Shown here piece after piece: positions 52,533 through 62,742 of a DNA stretch of 64,000 bases (positions are counted from its first letter, which is position 1; each line of letters starts with the position of its first letter). The DNA is from an uncultured Lachnospiraceae bacterium (GTDB lineage Bacteria > Bacillota > Clostridia > Lachnospirales > Lachnospiraceae): assembly GCA_934899185.1 (NCBI GenBank), contig CAKXYI010000001.1, positions 62,001-126,000 of the forward strand. The letters run 5' to 3'. Made by a program: the position numbers and the translations under genes. The notes under the pieces were generated by a model. The model was not told the origin of the DNA and made no database searches. It saw nothing but the letters and a program-made list of their open reading frames with translations.

Positions 52533-54516
52533 CAAGACCATATACAAAAAGAATCTGACTCGCTTTGTGGCTTTTCCGCTTCTTTACTTTGCATTTCTCT
52601 TTATCAGCATATCCTGCAATATGCTCGTAAACCGCTTGAATATACAAAAGTACCCGGATGCCTATACCCAGACCTTAAAAACGCATCAGGACCTTTATGA
52701 ACGGGTGATGGATCAAAATGTACCGATCCTTGTTGCCATTTATATGATCCTCGTGACACTGGCTGTCTTTTCCTATTTATATCAAAGACGGTCCTGCAAC
52801 ATGATGCATGCTTTTCCGGTCAACCGCAAGATTCTATTTACGACCGGCACTGCCTCTGTTCTGACACTTACCCTCCTGCCGCAGTTGGCAGTGACCCTGA
52901 TCAATACCATCATCTATCTTGCCTTTGGTGCCGGAAATATTGTCTGGATCCCATGGTATTGGCTACTTTGTATGATCGGTTATGATCTATGCTTTTTAGG
53001 CATAGCCCTCTTTACTGCCATGATCAGTGGACAGTTGATCACAAATTTCATCTTCTACTGGATCTTCAACTTTATGTTTATGGCTGCTGAGGTCGTGATC
53101 CGCGCACTTTTATCCTTCCTTTGTTTCGGTGTTTATTCTTCGGATATTTTCCGGAACAAACTGCTCTGTATGACACCGTCAGCCTATCTGCCGCATCATA
53201 CCGGGATTTATATCAATGAAGCTACTTATCGGATCTACCATATCCTGCCGGAGGCACTGCCTACTCTGCTGATCTATGCCTTAGTCGGCATTGGGCTTTC
53301 CGGACTCGCTTACCTGCTTTATCAGCACAAAGCTTTGGAGACCTGTGGTGATTTTATCGCAGTGCCGTTTATGAAACCGGTATTTACCCTAGGCATGACC
53401 TTTTTTGCCTCACTGCTAGCAACGGTCGGCATCGGCTATGCTTTGACCAATCTCCTATCCGAGAATGAAACGGTATTTTTTATAACCATTATGATCCTGT
53501 GTCTCGCCATCGGAGTGATCCTTTACTTCGTTATACAGATGCTGATCGACCGGACCAGACATGTATGGAAAAAACGGTATTTGAAATACTGCTGCATTTA
53601 CACCGGTCTTATTTTCGTATTCCTGCTCGGCGTACGTTTTGATGTCTTTGGCATTGAAAAACAGGTTCCGGCAGCATCGGATATTTTTGAAGCAGACATG
53701 ACGATGGGAGAGGTCACCTATGCTCTTACGGATGCCGAGGAGATCACGGATTTCATTTCGATCCATAAAGAGATCATAAATGAAAAAGAAGAACTTTTAG
53801 ATTATTCCAGACATTGCAGCGAGCCTTATGGCTTTTTGGATATTTCCTACCATTTAAAAGATGGTAGCACGCTGAGCCGTTCTTACCGTCTGCCGGATTA
53901 TGTCGGCAAATCCGAGACATATCAGAATACCTGCAAAAAACTTCTGGCACTCTTTAATGATAAGGATGCCATCTTGACCCATGGCATTTCAAAGAATTAT
54001 GCAGAACTTCATGCAGAGGATGTGACTTTTTATCCTTTTGACGCCCCGGATAATGGATCAGATGAAGAAAAGACTTATACGAATGCCCAGTTGCAAAACC
54101 TTTATGAAGCATTTTTGCAAGATATTGAGGAAGGCAATTACAAGATCACAAATCTGGATGCCAGCGCGCCTTGCTACTCGGATTACTTTGATCTTGTCCT
54201 AAGATCCCCGGAACCGATCATGCTAGATCGTAACAAGTATTCCTATTACTACTACACCGGTCGTTCTTCCTTAAATGTATTTTCAGACTATTATAGTGGC
54301 ACCGGTGCCCTGTCTCTGGTACCCAATACAGCGGTTGCCGATGAAACCAAAGAAGCAGTTGCCGCATATGGAGATATGACCGCACATTTATATATCCAAC
54401 CGACACCGGACTGCACCCACACCTTACAGGCGATGATCGACATGGGCATGATCGCAAGCACAGATGATCTGGTCCTGTCAACAGCAGGGGATGTCTATAT
54501 GTTTACCGATGAGTAA
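52507..54516 (+). CDS. ABC transporter permease with large C-terminal soluble domain
   Basis: A 669-residue membrane protein. About eight hydrophobic helices fill residues 15-370 (ABC-2-like permease). A soluble domain of about 290 residues follows (from FDVFGIEKQVPAASDI on), probably on the outer face. The same arrangement is known for permeases linked to YtrA regulators (DUF6449-type tails). It overlaps the ATPase gene by 26 bp and has GGGAGGAG as ribosome site. Transport of a peptide antibiotic, or an envelope-stress role, would be usual for such systems but is inferred. Confidence 0.88.
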   Translation: MKSKTSFFNKTIYKKNLTRFVAFPLLYFAFLFISISCNMLVNRLNIQKYPDAYTQTLKTHQDLYERVMDQNVPILVAIYMILVTLAVFSYLYQRRSCNMMHAFPVNRKILFTTGTASVLTLTLLPQLAVTLINTIIYLAFGAGNIVWIPWYWLLCMIGYDLCFLGIALFTAMISGQLITNFIFYWIFNFMFMAAEVVIRALLSFLCFGVYSSDIFRNKLLCMTPSAYLPHHTGIYINEATYRIYHILPEALPTLLIYALVGIGLSGLAYLLYQHKALETCGDFIAVPFMKPVFTLGMTFFASLLATVGIGYALTNLLSENETVFFITIMILCLAIGVILYFVIQMLIDRTRHVWKKRYLKYCCIYTGLIFVFLLGVRFDVFGIEKQVPAASDIFEADMTMGEVTYALTDAEEITDFISIHKEIINEKEELLDYSRHCSEPYGFLDISYHLKDGSTLSRSYRLPDYVGKSETYQNTCKKLLALFNDKDAILTHGISKNYAELHAEDVTFYPFDAPDNGSDEEKTYTNAQLQNLYEAFLQDIEEGNYKITNLDASAPCYSDYFDLVLRSPEPIMLDRNKYSYYYYTGRSSLNVFSDYYSGTGALSLVPNTAVADETKEAVAAYGDMTAHLYIQPTPDCTHTLQAMIDMGMIASTDDLVLSTAGDVYMFTDE

Positions 54517-54535
54517 AAAATTTACCATAATATAA

Positions 54536-54576
54536 GAAAAACCATCTTGTGACCGCGCCAAGCGGGGCAAGATGGT
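54536..54576 (+). terminator. Terminator of the GntR/ABC operon
   Basis: AAAAACCATCTTG and CAAGATGGTTTTT form a 13-bp stem around an 8-base loop, then CTTTTT. It starts 20 bp after the permease stop. Confidence 0.92.
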
Positions 54577-54662
54577 TTTTCTTTTTAGATAACAATCCCA
54601 TGGCAATGATCCAGTCAAGCCTCTCTTTCCGATCAAAAATATCTGTCTTTCTTCTGATGTAC

Positions 54663-54691
54663 AAAAAAAGGAACGAATCAAATTCGTTCCT
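54663..54691 (-). terminator. Terminator of tRNA-Gly
   Basis: On the minus strand AGGAACGAA TTTGA TTCGTTCCT is followed by seven T. It lies 9 bases beyond the tRNA 3' end. Confidence 0.92.
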
Positions 54692-54699
54692 CATACAAG

Positions 54700-54772
54700 A
54701 GCGACAGACGGGACTCGAACCCGCGACTTCCTCCTTGGCAAGGAGGTGCTCTACCAACTGAGCCACTGTCGC
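54700..54772 (-). tRNA. tRNA-Gly (anticodon GCC)
   Basis: A 73-base cloverleaf on the minus strand. The acceptor GCGACAG pairs with CTGTCGC, the D arm is GCTC/GAGC, the anticodon stem is CCTCC/GGAGG with loop TTGCCAA (anticodon GCC), and the T arm is GCGGG-TTCGAGT-CCCGT. CCA is not encoded. Confidence 0.96.
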
Positions 54773-54904
54773 ATTTATTATGTCATCTCCGTGACGACAA
54801 AAATTATTATATATAACCCCCTATAGTTTGTCAACAAAAAAATAAGAATTTTTTTAACTTTTTTTCATATACTCTACTAGACACCGAAAACTGGGGGAAT
54901 TATC

Positions 54905-55351
54905 GTGAGCAAGAAAACCAAAATCGTCGTATTTCATCTGAAAGAATTAATATATACTGCGGTATTTGCCGGTCTTGGCGTACTGCTTGTCATCCTCTTA
55001 TGCTGGATGTTTTCCAGCCACGAGAAACCGGAGCCTGTGCAGGAAACCATTTACATGCCCGGCGTATATACTGCCGGCTTTACCATGAACGACAGTGCCA
55101 TCGAGGTTCAGGTCGTGGTCGACGCCAACCACATCAACGACATTTCCTTTGTCAATCTGGAAGAATCCGTTGCCACCATGTATCCGCTCATGCAGCCGGC
55201 ACTAAATAACATCAGCCAGCAGATCTATGAGTCACAGTCTCTGGACAATATTACATACGAAGCCAACAACCAGTACACGACCGAAGTGTTACTTATGGCT
55301 ATTGAGGATGCATTAGACAATGCCAAAGTAAACACTTCATCACACAATTAA
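54905..55351 (+). CDS. Membrane-anchored protein with FMN-binding-like outer domain
   Basis: A 148-residue protein starting with GTG, 8 bases after GGGGGA. One membrane helix is at about 15-36 (IYTAVFAGLGVLLVILLCWM). The outer part (about 50-140) begins YMPGVYTAGFTMNDSAIEVQ and resembles the FMN-binding domains that hang on the cell surface, including the closing TEVLLMAIEDALDNA. The Thr/Ser attachment motif for FMN is not clearly visible, so flavin binding is uncertain. It stands alone and converges on the phosphatase gene 16 bp away. Confidence 0.75.
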   Translation: MSKKTKIVVFHLKELIYTAVFAGLGVLLVILLCWMFSSHEKPEPVQETIYMPGVYTAGFTMNDSAIEVQVVVDANHINDISFVNLEESVATMYPLMQPALNNISQQIYESQSLDNITYEANNQYTTEVLLMAIEDALDNAKVNTSSHN

Positions 55352-55367
55352 AGATACTACATAACAA

Positions 55368-55919
55368 TTACATTATTTCATCAAAATCAAAACGCGTCAC
55401 ACTGCAATTTTTCACACCATATGAAGCATACTCTTCGTTTGTCATATCACAAAAATAGGAACAGACCACACGGGCAATGCCATTATGTGCCACCAGCATG
55501 TAGGTTTTGCCCGTTTCTTTTTTCAATTCGTCCAAAAGATTGTAAATGCGCTGGGCTAACTGTAGCATAGACTCGCCGCCCTCGTGGCGGCATACAAACT
55601 GCTTTTTTGCCTCAAAGAAGTCCGCGGCATTTCTCGGCGAAGTGCCTTCCCATTTGCCAAAATTCTGCTCCACCAGCCGCGGTTCCATGCGCATAGGCGC
55701 GCCTGTCATCTCTGAAATATGCCACGCCGTCTCTGCAGCCCGAATCAGAGGCGAATACAGGATCTCATCTATGGCGATTCCTGCCTCAACGATCTTTTGT
55801 CCGGTCGCAATTGCCTGCGTATGTCCCAAATCTGTCAAGGCTACATCTGTCTGTCCGCAGATACGGTCAGCAACATTCCATTCACTCTCTCCATGTCTCA
55901 CAAAATAAATTGGATGCAT
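55368..55919 (-). CDS. Histidine phosphatase family protein
   Basis: A 183-residue phosphatase of the phosphoglycerate-mutase-like family. The phospho-acceptor His lies in FVRHGESEWN (about residue 9), with the acid in LVEQNFGKWEG and the second His in YMLVAHNGIARVV. The size and the HGESEWN start fit small phosphatases such as GpmB/CobC-like members; no cobalamin genes are near, so the substrate is open. Confidence 0.92.
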   Translation of the reverse strand: MHPIYFVRHGESEWNVADRICGQTDVALTDLGHTQAIATGQKIVEAGIAIDEILYSPLIRAAETAWHISEMTGAPMRMEPRLVEQNFGKWEGTSPRNAADFFEAKKQFVCRHEGGESMLQLAQRIYNLLDELKKETGKTYMLVAHNGIARVVCSYFCDMTNEEYASYGVKNCSVTRFDFDEIM

Positions 55920-55952
55920 TCTATGTCCTCCTGTGTATAACGCTTTTTATCA

Positions 55953-57770
55953 TCATACCACAGGAAGGCAAATTTCTTGTCCATATGTAATACCATTTTT
56001 GTTAAAAGTATCTACTCTGATACAATAAGACTGCCCCTCTACTAATGCACCTACTTTATGTGACTGACATTCCCCCATGACCATACAACTGTGATAGAGT
56101 TTTCCCAGAGCATGTCCCCACAAAATATTGTAGCCTAACACACTTACATCCGCAGTAGCAGACACAACCATATCTCTTGGACTGGTGCGCTCTATCTGCA
56201 CCTTTGCCTGCTCCGGCCGCTCACCATCTCCCTTACCAAATACGCGTATTCCTGAGATACTTGGCAAAACATGATAAGGCACATCCATGATCGTCAATTT
56301 GATAAAGCGTAGATCTATGCCATCGTCAAAAACCACATAATCATGTGGAAGGTCTGTCTGCACTTGCCGCTTATCTGCCAAAACCGACCAGTCCCTGCCA
56401 TCAACAGATCCCTCCAAAAGCCATCTTGTCGGATGTATGGTGCAATCTATGTAACGTTCCATATCGGGTCCTGCCACCAGACTTCCCGGACATTCTATCT
56501 GGTTTTCCATATCATCTGCAAAATTGATCTGTACTACATGCACATGATCACAGGTTCCCAGATCCAGACACAACCAAGGCTCTGCATCCTGCTCTTTGGC
56601 TTTCCACCAGGTCTGCACATTTTCGTCTACAACCAATGCCGCCTCATGCCCCTGTTCGCTCCCGGAGGAAGTCACTTTTGCCCGGTAACTGAGCAGATAC
56701 CACCTTGGATCTGCCCATGGATCCTTTTCTATATCTTCTATAATATAAGGCCAATCACCATATCTTTGATTGCAATAGAGATTTCCCACATCATCAAATC
56801 CTGCCGGCCAAATGCCTACACGTCTTTCAAATACATGATTTTTACTGATACGCATAGTTGCCGTATGCCACCATAGCCCCTCACGATCTTCCATGGTAGA
56901 TCCATGTCCAGCTCCCGGCAAAAAGCCCCCCGGTTTATAGGAAAATGGATTGTTCACTGCCAAATGAAAAGGTCCCAGCGGCGCATCCGCCACGTAGACC
57001 CCATCCGCGTAGACATTGAGTTCCGCTCCCGGACAGGCATACTGTAAATAATATTTTCCGGCATGCTTGGTCATCCATGCGCCCTCAATATAAGGCATTC
57101 CGGCATAAGTTGCCCGTATCATCGCCTTGTTGGCATCCGGAATTTTGTCTGCATCTTGTCCGCATTGCTCTATAAATTTCTGAAACAGGGCATCAATCTC
57201 TGCCTGGCTCTTTGGCTCTTCGCAATGGTCCTCCCCAAAGCGCTCATACCCAATGTGATATGGGTCGCCAAAGATCAATTCTTTTTTCTCACCCATGGGT
57301 TTCATGGTCTCAGGGTCCAATTCTATCCCCCAGATAGGGGTCGCATTTGCACACCCCCAGTAAAAATAGAGCCGTCCATCATCATCCCGAAACAAATTCG
57401 GATCCCAGTAATCCATATACCCCGGTATTTCTTCATAGGGGCCATGGATTGGATCCTTGGTGCGATAAAAACTACACTTCACGTCCCGATTCGATGCCGT
57501 AAAATACAGATATTCACCTATGGCACGCACATCCGGTGCATAGTCGTAAATTGGCATATTTTCCGGCAAAGGATAACTATCCCAATGTGCCATATCTTCT
57601 GATACCCATACCGATCCTGTCATGGAAGCAAACAAATAATACTTGTCCTGAAGCATCACCATAGAAGGATCTGCAGCCTCACGATTGACTGTCATTTTAT
57701 ACTGATCTCTCGGATCTTTTTTGAACTGATACGCATAAGGTACATTTACCGGATTACAACATACTCTCAC
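55953..57770 (-). CDS. GH43 enzyme with F5/8-type (discoidin) domain
   Basis: A 605-residue protein. The five-bladed propeller (about 1-350) has the base Asp in AADPSMVM, the pKa Asp in YWDPNLFRDDDG and the acid Glu in YIEGAWMTKH, as in GH43. Residues about 375-510 resemble a discoidin/CBM32-like sugar-binding domain (AKVTSSGSEQGHEAALVVDE), and a fibronectin-like end part follows. The frame is open to an ATG at 57818, but the GTG at 57770 overlaps the GH3 stop (GTGA) and follows GGAGG, so it is the better start. Last gene of the GH78-GH3-GH43 operon; an arabinofuranosidase, xylosidase or galactosidase role is possible. Confidence 0.88.
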   Translation of the reverse strand: MRVCCNPVNVPYAYQFKKDPRDQYKMTVNREAADPSMVMLQDKYYLFASMTGSVWVSEDMAHWDSYPLPENMPIYDYAPDVRAIGEYLYFTASNRDVKCSFYRTKDPIHGPYEEIPGYMDYWDPNLFRDDDGRLYFYWGCANATPIWGIELDPETMKPMGEKKELIFGDPYHIGYERFGEDHCEEPKSQAEIDALFQKFIEQCGQDADKIPDANKAMIRATYAGMPYIEGAWMTKHAGKYYLQYACPGAELNVYADGVYVADAPLGPFHLAVNNPFSYKPGGFLPGAGHGSTMEDREGLWWHTATMRISKNHVFERRVGIWPAGFDDVGNLYCNQRYGDWPYIIEDIEKDPWADPRWYLLSYRAKVTSSGSEQGHEAALVVDENVQTWWKAKEQDAEPWLCLDLGTCDHVHVVQINFADDMENQIECPGSLVAGPDMERYIDCTIHPTRWLLEGSVDGRDWSVLADKRQVQTDLPHDYVVFDDGIDLRFIKLTIMDVPYHVLPSISGIRVFGKGDGERPEQAKVQIERTSPRDMVVSATADVSVLGYNILWGHALGKLYHSCMVMGECQSHKVGALVEGQSYCIRVDTFNKNGITYGQEICLPVV

Positions 57771-60205
57771 CTGACCTCCACCTTTCCATAAAAATTTCTG
57801 TCTCTGCCATCCATCCATGCATTTTCTGTGATCCGGATACTATCCTTCAGACGGATATCTTTGCTGGATGCTCCAATCAAGAGATCAATGTCTCCCTTTT
57901 CTATCTTCCACTTCATATCCTTATCTAAAAATGCAAGTTGCGACGGAGAAATATGACAGATAACCTTCTTTTCTTCATGCGGTTGCAAAGAAATGCGGCG
58001 AAAGGCTGCCAATTCCATAACCGGTCTTGTGCGAGATGCAAAGCGGTCAGATACATAAATCTGCACCACTTCATCGCCTACACGATCCGACGCATTTTCC
58101 AGGCAAAAACTACATACAATGTCATCCCTAGGATCTACTTCTCTATTTGCGATTTGCAGATCCCGATAAGAAAACTTTGCGTAACTTAAGCCATGCCCAA
58201 ACGGGTAGCGCGGACTATGCGACATATCCACATAATTAGCAAAGCCGATGCTACCGCCCTGTGATTCCGCAGATCCCCAAGGATGGTTGTAGTAGATCGG
58301 TATCTGTCCGCTATTATATGCTACCGATACCGGGAGTCGCCCCGCCGGATTATTCTCGCCATACAGGGTTTTAACAATCGCTTCCGCCGCACACTCAGCA
58401 CCATTCCATGCCTCCAAGATGGCATCTAATTTTTCATCCGCCACATCGGATGAAATTGGTCTGCCAAAGATATGCACACCTACCAACGGTTTACCGGTCT
58501 CTGCTGCTCTCTCAATAAAAGCGTCCTGACACTCCGGAAGGTTGATATCCGTCCCATCCACACCTTCCCCCATAGAAGCCAGAGAACAGGTGCCATATTT
58601 TCCACCCAAAGTAAGAATCGCAAGATCAGATTGCTCAATCAAGCGCAAAGCCTCATCAAAGCCTGTTCGATCCTGACCGGCAATATCATAGCCCTTGGCA
58701 TATACAATCTCGCAGGATGGTGCATATGCTTTCAAATACTCTAAAAGAGATGGACAGTTCGGCTTCTGCGTGTGCAAGATAGCGTCGTACTGTTCTCCCT
58801 GATCCAACTGGATATTCGTTCCCGGAACCGTCGGAATGGTCTGTTCTGTCGTATTTTCAATCCCGGCAACACCGGCAATACTATTCGCCACGGCGTAAAT
58901 AGATTCCATCATAGACATATGCGTATAGCCACCAAAGAACATCCTCGCATTGTCAGCATGTGGTCCGATCACCACGATCTTTTGCTTCTTATCTTTATGC
59001 AAAGGTAAAATACCATTATTCTTGATCAGGGTCATGGATTCCACGGCAGAGCGTCTGGTCAATTGCTTTCCATCATCTGCCTGCTGATAAACGTGTTCCA
59101 ACATTTCATCCATAAGCGGATACGGATGTTCAAACAATCCCATGCGAAACTTGGCACACAAGACACGATAAACTGCCTCATCCAGCAAGGATATATCCAG
59201 ATCTCCACTTTCAATCTTTTTCTGCAATTCCTTTCCATAACCTGCCGGACTTGGCATTTCCACATCCATTCCGGCTGCCAGTGCCATCTCTCCTGTCTCT
59301 GCCATTGTTTCGCCGATACGCTGGTAATTGTGGCTGTTTTCTATACCACCATAATCGCTGATACAGAGTCCATCAAAGCCCATCTCATCCCGCAGCAATC
59401 CTGTCAGCAGTTTATGAGAAACAGATGCCGGCTCGCCGTCGATTGAGCAGTAACACGGCATGATCCCTTTTAATCCTGCTTCCCGGATTGCCGCTTGAAA
59501 AGGCTTACCGTAGATTTCCTGTAAAAGTCTTTCCGGAGTGTCACTATGAGTTCCATGGATCCCACCTTGCGAATTATGAAATGCCAAAAAGTGCTTAGCC
59601 ACACTCTCTGCCTTTCTTCCATCTATACTGGTTTCCTGAATTCCCTTGGTATAGGCTACCCCCATGGCACTTGCAAGGGCAGGATCCTCTCCATAGGTTT
59701 CCCCCTGTCGTCCCATGCGGGAATCCCTAGATATGTCCAGAACCGGTGCCAGAATATGAGTAATACCACAAGCCAGTTCCTGCTTTGCCACACAAGAACC
59801 TATTTCTTCTTCCAGATCCGGATTAAAAGATGCCCCTCTGGCAATACCGGACGGAAAACTGGTTGCCTCCTGGATAAAGGCTCCGCAAAGTCCCTCCATA
59901 TGAAAGATTGCCGGAATATGATGTGGGCTCTTTTCCATAACCAGTGTCTGCACATCTTTTACCCACTGCGCCGCACCTTGTAAGGTCGATATACGCCGCA
60001 TTTCCAAGGTACTGACCTCACCGATACCATAAGGCACCTGGTCAGCGATCCATGCAAGATCCATGGCGTTTTTATCGAATGGGAAAACACAGTTGATCTG
60101 TGCCATCTTTTCTTCCAGAGACATATCCGAAAGCAGGTCTTTTGCCCTTTCTTCTACAGATCTTGTTTCGTCCAAATAAATTTTATTCTTTCCATGTAAA
60201 CTCAT
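57767..60205 (-). CDS. Glycoside hydrolase family 3 beta-glycosidase
   Basis: An 812-residue GH3 enzyme with the (beta/alpha) barrel (about 15-330), the alpha/beta sandwich (about 390-600) and a C-terminal fibronectin-III-like domain (about 670-780). The nucleophile is Asp284 in GLCISDYGGIENSH; AESVAKHFLAFH carries the substrate-binding Lys-His pair. There is no signal peptide. Substrates could be beta-xylosides, beta-glucosides or alpha-arabinosides. GGAG precedes the ATG at 60205, which overlaps the end of GH78 by 23 bases; the stop overlaps the GH43 GTG. The overlaps point to tight co-expression. Confidence 0.93.
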   Translation of the reverse strand: MSLHGKNKIYLDETRSVEERAKDLLSDMSLEEKMAQINCVFPFDKNAMDLAWIADQVPYGIGEVSTLEMRRISTLQGAAQWVKDVQTLVMEKSPHHIPAIFHMEGLCGAFIQEATSFPSGIARGASFNPDLEEEIGSCVAKQELACGITHILAPVLDISRDSRMGRQGETYGEDPALASAMGVAYTKGIQETSIDGRKAESVAKHFLAFHNSQGGIHGTHSDTPERLLQEIYGKPFQAAIREAGLKGIMPCYCSIDGEPASVSHKLLTGLLRDEMGFDGLCISDYGGIENSHNYQRIGETMAETGEMALAAGMDVEMPSPAGYGKELQKKIESGDLDISLLDEAVYRVLCAKFRMGLFEHPYPLMDEMLEHVYQQADDGKQLTRRSAVESMTLIKNNGILPLHKDKKQKIVVIGPHADNARMFFGGYTHMSMMESIYAVANSIAGVAGIENTTEQTIPTVPGTNIQLDQGEQYDAILHTQKPNCPSLLEYLKAYAPSCEIVYAKGYDIAGQDRTGFDEALRLIEQSDLAILTLGGKYGTCSLASMGEGVDGTDINLPECQDAFIERAAETGKPLVGVHIFGRPISSDVADEKLDAILEAWNGAECAAEAIVKTLYGENNPAGRLPVSVAYNSGQIPIYYNHPWGSAESQGGSIGFANYVDMSHSPRYPFGHGLSYAKFSYRDLQIANREVDPRDDIVCSFCLENASDRVGDEVVQIYVSDRFASRTRPVMELAAFRRISLQPHEEKKVICHISPSQLAFLDKDMKWKIEKGDIDLLIGASSKDIRLKDSIRITENAWMDGRDRNFYGKVEVR

Positions 60206-62732
60206 AATTTCCATTCTCCACAATCTCAATTTCTTTATCTGCCAGTACCACCCGACAGCTTGCTCCCACCGGAACCTGCACTTTCAGATCATACAGATCA
60301 TCCTCCCGCTTTTCCCAGCGTACACGGATCATACCGTAAGGACATCTGTGCCAACATTCTGCAAAGGTAAGATCTCCGCCCACCAATGGCTGTACGCGGA
60401 AACGACGATAGCCAGCCTCCTCTGCTTCCAGACCACATACCCTGCGGTAGAGGAAATCTCCGACAGCGCCGTAGGCATAATGGTTCATGGAGCCTTCTTT
60501 TATGTCACCGGATTCGGTAATAATATCCCACTGTTCCCAAGTTGTCGTGGCACCTTTTCGGATCTGATACAACCATGACGGATTGGTGTCCTCCAGCAAA
60601 AGCCTATATGCCTCTTTTACATAGCCATGATCCGCAAGTGCAAACAACAAATACGGTGTTGCCGTAAAGCCCGTTTTCAAATGTCCGCCATCTGCTTTGA
60701 TACACTTCCACAGTTCTTCTACCATGGTCTGATTGATGTTCTCTGTCTTTGCCAAGGAAAAATATAAAGGCAAAACATAGCCCGTCTGAAAAGCCTCCGC
60801 GTCCGGCATTTGTCCCTTACCCTGCATAAACTTATCCATATAAGTGTCTGCAACTTTCTCCCCTAGTCTCCGGTATTCATCCGCATCCTGTTTCTCTCCC
60901 AAAATGCCTGCAATTTTTTCCATACACTCACAAGCATGTGCATAATAGGCAGTTCCTGTCCACTTCCCCTTTGCAAGCCAGTCCGGCACACTGCCATAAG
61001 GAGCACACCAATCGCCAAATTGAAACGGTAAGGAAAATACATAAGGTGTCTTGTTGGCAAGAAGTCCCATATTAGCCCATCTGCGGACGTCCCTCATATA
61101 TTTTTTCATAACCGGATACATTTCTTCCAAAATCTGCACATTTCCACTGTAACGATACAGTTCATATGGCACGATAATACAGGCATCGCCCCAACAACTG
61201 GTTGTCATGCTCGGCGTTATGCCTTTTCTGATCGGAACAACAAAAGGAATGGATCCCATCTTCCCCTGCTCTGCCTTCATGTCCTTCAGCCATTTCATCA
61301 AAAAACGATCCATAGCAAAGTTAAAACATGCGGTGGAAGCAAAGAGGGCGATATCTCCAGTCCACCCCTGGCGCTCATCACGCTGCGGACAATCTGTCGG
61401 AATATCTATAAAATTGCTTTTTCCACTCCATACGATATTACTCTGTAATTGGTTCAGATCTTCATTGGAACAGGAAAAGCCGCCAAATTCCGTCAGTTCC
61501 GAATAAACTGCCTGCACCTTTACCTGCATCTGTTCCGGTCTGATGCCTTTAACGGCAATATAACGAAATCCCATATAGGTAAAACGCGGCGAATAAATCT
61601 GTTCTCCATCCTTGCAGTGATATTCTATGATCTGCTTGGCAGAACGAAGATTTTGCACATAGAGATCATCCTCATCCAGAGTTTCCGCATGACGGATGGT
61701 AATGACATCTCCCGCTTTTGCCTGCACTTTTAACGTAATAAGCCCCGCCAGATTTTGTCCAAAATCATATAAAAACTCTCCATCCTTGGTCTGTCCGATA
61801 TACTTTCCCGCTAAGATCTCATGTCCCAGAACAGGCTCTCCATAGCGGACTTGGATAGTTGGTTTTTCTTTCAACTGTGTGATCTCTGCCCTTTTCCATG
61901 TGTAGACAACATGGCTTGGATCTGCCTCATAAATTTCACCATCATAAAAATCTGCAAAAAGATACCTACCACTTTGCGCTACTTCAAAAGATGTATCTGT
62001 ACCAATGCATTCGCTTGTTCCATCTATGTATTCCACAAAAATATCGGATAGGAAAGCCTGTCTTTCTGCCATCAGAAGCGACCTGCTCTTATTGGTATCC
62101 TGTATATAGGTAGACCGTCCCACTGCCCATCCAGCGGCGACGATCGCCCGCAACTCATAAGTGCCCGGCTGGATATTCTCCAGTGGGTAAATACCATATT
62201 GTAAATGGTGATCATAATCCGTAAAGCCCGGTGCAAAATATTCCTGATTGATACGTTTTCCATCCCAATACAGGTCATAGATGCCCAATGCCGTTGCCAT
62301 GACCTTCAATGATCTCACTGGCTTTTGCAAACAAATCTGCTTGCGAAACTCCATGGGACGTGGTGATAGCGGCGATGCATTAACAATCGACAAATCGGTG
62401 ATCCACTTTCCCTTCCAAGACAAATGCATGCGACCTGTTTCAAAGGTCGCATGTGCTTCTGCCTGTTTTCCATCTGTCATTTCCACTTGCACACAGATTG
62501 TATATGTCTGCATCGGTAAAAGTTTCTCGCCACCATAGGTAACATAGGAAATCTCATTTACTTCTGTCTGCCATCCATTTAAGGAAATATATGCTTTTTC
62601 TATACTGACGTTTTGTTCATCACTTTCCAAACAAAATCCAATCACAGGCTCTTGTTTATCCGTATAATAAATGGTGTCTTTTCTTTCAAACAAAGAATGA
62701 TAGTCGATCGTAATATCACTAACTTTAATCAT
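60183..62732 (-). CDS. Alpha-L-rhamnosidase (GH78)
   Basis: An 849-residue GH78 enzyme. N-terminal beta domains (about 1-330, with the concanavalin-like part containing GLYDLYWDGKRI-type sequence GIYDLYWDGKRINQEYFAPG) precede the six-hairpin barrel (about 400-760), where IDIPTDCPQRDERQGWTGD holds the catalytic acids. The C-terminal beta domain ends FTWKE. It removes terminal alpha-L-rhamnose, for example from rhamnogalacturonan side groups or plant glycosides. It sits between ABC sugar permeases and GH3/GH43, so imported rhamnose-bearing oligosaccharides are the likely substrate. No signal peptide is seen. Confidence 0.95.
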   Translation of the reverse strand: MIKVSDITIDYHSLFERKDTIYYTDKQEPVIGFCLESDEQNVSIEKAYISLNGWQTEVNEISYVTYGGEKLLPMQTYTICVQVEMTDGKQAEAHATFETGRMHLSWKGKWITDLSIVNASPLSPRPMEFRKQICLQKPVRSLKVMATALGIYDLYWDGKRINQEYFAPGFTDYDHHLQYGIYPLENIQPGTYELRAIVAAGWAVGRSTYIQDTNKSRSLLMAERQAFLSDIFVEYIDGTSECIGTDTSFEVAQSGRYLFADFYDGEIYEADPSHVVYTWKRAEITQLKEKPTIQVRYGEPVLGHEILAGKYIGQTKDGEFLYDFGQNLAGLITLKVQAKAGDVITIRHAETLDEDDLYVQNLRSAKQIIEYHCKDGEQIYSPRFTYMGFRYIAVKGIRPEQMQVKVQAVYSELTEFGGFSCSNEDLNQLQSNIVWSGKSNFIDIPTDCPQRDERQGWTGDIALFASTACFNFAMDRFLMKWLKDMKAEQGKMGSIPFVVPIRKGITPSMTTSCWGDACIIVPYELYRYSGNVQILEEMYPVMKKYMRDVRRWANMGLLANKTPYVFSLPFQFGDWCAPYGSVPDWLAKGKWTGTAYYAHACECMEKIAGILGEKQDADEYRRLGEKVADTYMDKFMQGKGQMPDAEAFQTGYVLPLYFSLAKTENINQTMVEELWKCIKADGGHLKTGFTATPYLLFALADHGYVKEAYRLLLEDTNPSWLYQIRKGATTTWEQWDIITESGDIKEGSMNHYAYGAVGDFLYRRVCGLEAEEAGYRRFRVQPLVGGDLTFAECWHRCPYGMIRVRWEKREDDLYDLKVQVPVGASCRVVLADKEIEIVENGNYEFTWKE

Positions 62733-62742
62733 ATTTTTTCCT

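Noticed and set aside
54503..54766. Frame starting MAQLVEHLLAKEEVAGSS on the minus strand
   Set aside because: It is the usual false translation of a tRNA-Gly gene.
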